In this document: positions 63,148-64,000 of the stretch, one piece after another
Numbering within the stretch: the stretch's first letter is position 1
How the letters are laid out: each line of letters opens with the position of its first letter
NCBI GenBank assembly: GCA_039619475.1
Contig: CM077115.1
Location: forward strand, 147,750,274 to 147,814,273
Origin: Icerya purchasi
Taxonomy: Eukaryota > Arthropoda > Insecta > Hemiptera > Monophlebidae
Reading direction: 5' to 3'
DNA: 64,000 bases
Made by a program: the position numbers and the translations under genes
Notes under the pieces: model-generated
Database searches by the model: none
Seen by the model: only the letters and a program-made list of their open reading frames with translations
Told to the model about the DNA's origin: nothing

Positions 63148-64000
63148 CGAGGTGCGACATTTGTAATCGTAGAATTGTTCCATGGCGCGACTTGTGGCAA
63201 CATTGTGATGATGCTCATGATCTCGTTGGAAAGAGGGGACATTTCTGAGTCAGTATATCTAATTTTCATAACGGTAGCACGCATATCTCGCGTTTTGTGG
63301 TCGTTTAAACAAAGTAAGATTTTTACACGTGTCGTGAAAATGTGCGATGTAAATACTGAGCAACGTATCGCAATCAAATTCTTGGTCAAACGCGGAGTAA
63401 AACCGCCGTCGGAAATCCTCGTACAATTACAAGACGTGTTTAAGGAAGACGCTATGAAAAAACCGACTGTTTTCAAGTGAGCTAAGCAGTTTAAAGACGG
63501 TCGTGAATCAGTTGAGGACGATCCGCGCTGCGGTGGTACTTCTACCGCAAAAACGGAGGCAAATGTTAAACGTGTGCACATGCGCGTGCTCCAAGACCGT
63601 CGAGTGAGTTGCCAAATGTTAGACGAAGAGTTAAACATCAACCGAGAGACCATTCGGCAGATTTTAAATGCCGATGTAGGGATGCGCAAACTGTGCGCCA
63701 AGATGGTTCCAAAACTGCTCACAGCTGAGCAAAAAGAGCCTAGTAGATCCATCCGTCAGGGCATGATTGATCGAATTGACGCTGAAGGAAACTAGTGGAT
63801 GTTGTCCATTATCACGGGGGGCGAGTCTTGGGTGTTCTAATATGACCCTGAGACCAAGAGACAGAACATGCAGTGGGTGGAGAAGGGTGGGGTACGTTCG
63901 AAAAAACCTCGCATGTCCAAATCAAGAGTCAAGTCTCTACTGATCGCTTTCTTCGACATCAACGGCGTTGTTCATCACGAATACGTACCCGCAGACCAGA
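63148..64000 (+). pseudogene. mariner element, truncated by the window edge
   Basis: The left inverted repeat starts CGAGGTGCGACATTTGTAAT after a TA. A transposase frame runs from the ATG at 63340: EQRIAIKFLVKRGVKP (helix-turn-helix), AKQFKDGRESVEDDPRCGGT (linker), VSCQMLDEELNINRETIRQI, then ITGGESWVFxYDPETKRQ and RVKSLLIAFFDINGVVHHEY. Breaks: Trp to stop before AKQF, stops after AEGN and WVF, and the first catalytic Asp replaced by Gly (GGC in ITGGESW, where GDES is expected). It is therefore dead. It lies in a PIKfyve intron, opposite strand. The right end is outside the window. Confidence 0.88.

Noticed and set aside
1..64000. CRISPR arrays, rRNA, tRNA or bacterial operon signals
   Set aside because: None seen; the direct repeats present are tandem or simple-sequence, and the gene structure is eukaryotic with Pol II-type promoters and GT-AG introns.

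Overview
The window is eukaryotic, AT-rich and almost certainly from an insect or other arthropod. Host genes are split by GT-AG introns. The gene-free DNA is packed with decayed transposons typical of arthropods: mariner, Tc1, piggyBac, hAT, Gypsy, LINE and MULE. The centrepiece is a complete Polinton/Maverick, a virus-like DNA transposon. I could not fix the species or order from sequence alone.

Host genes, all on the minus strand. (1) A two-exon gene for a 109-residue lysine-rich protein (6661-6756 and 4658-4891). (2) An exon of the FAD synthase gene FLAD1 (3755-4615), beginning only 42 bases after it; the rest of FLAD1 lies beyond the left edge. (3) The 3' part of the PIKfyve/fab1 phosphoinositide kinase gene. 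Its last five exons (61481-61649, 59293-59473, 56325-56654, 50529-50690, 23350-23546) join in frame and encode the lipid-kinase domain. The last intron is about 27 kb.

Transposon debris, 1-23 kb: a piggyBac-like element with TTAA duplications (721-2529), a LINE scrap, a mariner scrap inside the intron of the small gene, a hAT-type MITE with a perfect 8-base duplication (7722-8095), and a Tc1-like element cut by a Gypsy remnant (9062-12620). A decayed MULE follows, with SWIM finger and a neighbouring Ulp1-like protease (about 13.7-16.9 kb). A frameshifted transposon-associated gene lies at 19.3-20.0 kb.

The last intron of PIKfyve holds a LINE (25.0-49.6 kb) whose endonuclease domain is split by the Polinton. 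The Polinton is 19,617 bp (26137-45753), with about 326-bp terminal inverted repeats and a perfect 6-base duplication (GACTGT). Removing it rejoins the LINE reading frame exactly.

All core Polinton genes look intact. Replication: protein-primed DNA polymerase B. Integration: chromodomain integrase. Virion: double-jelly-roll major capsid protein, minor capsid protein, FtsK/HerA-type packaging ATPase, adenain-like protease, and a PLA2/membrane-active protein. Conserved accessory: a DUF8207-like protein and a small ORF.

Less ordinary cargo includes a stand-alone relative of the polymerase N-terminal domain, a three-exon spliced gene, two tandem cysteine-repeat proteins, and two related coiled-coil fibre-like proteins near opposite ends. 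The protease reading frame has no usable ATG. It overlaps the PLA2-protein gene at UUU_CGA, so +1 ribosomal frameshifting is the most interesting hypothesis here.

From 49.6 kb to the end are PIKfyve introns, an IS630/mariner-like element split by a solo-LTR-like repeat related to one in the LINE, and a mariner pseudogene running off the right edge.
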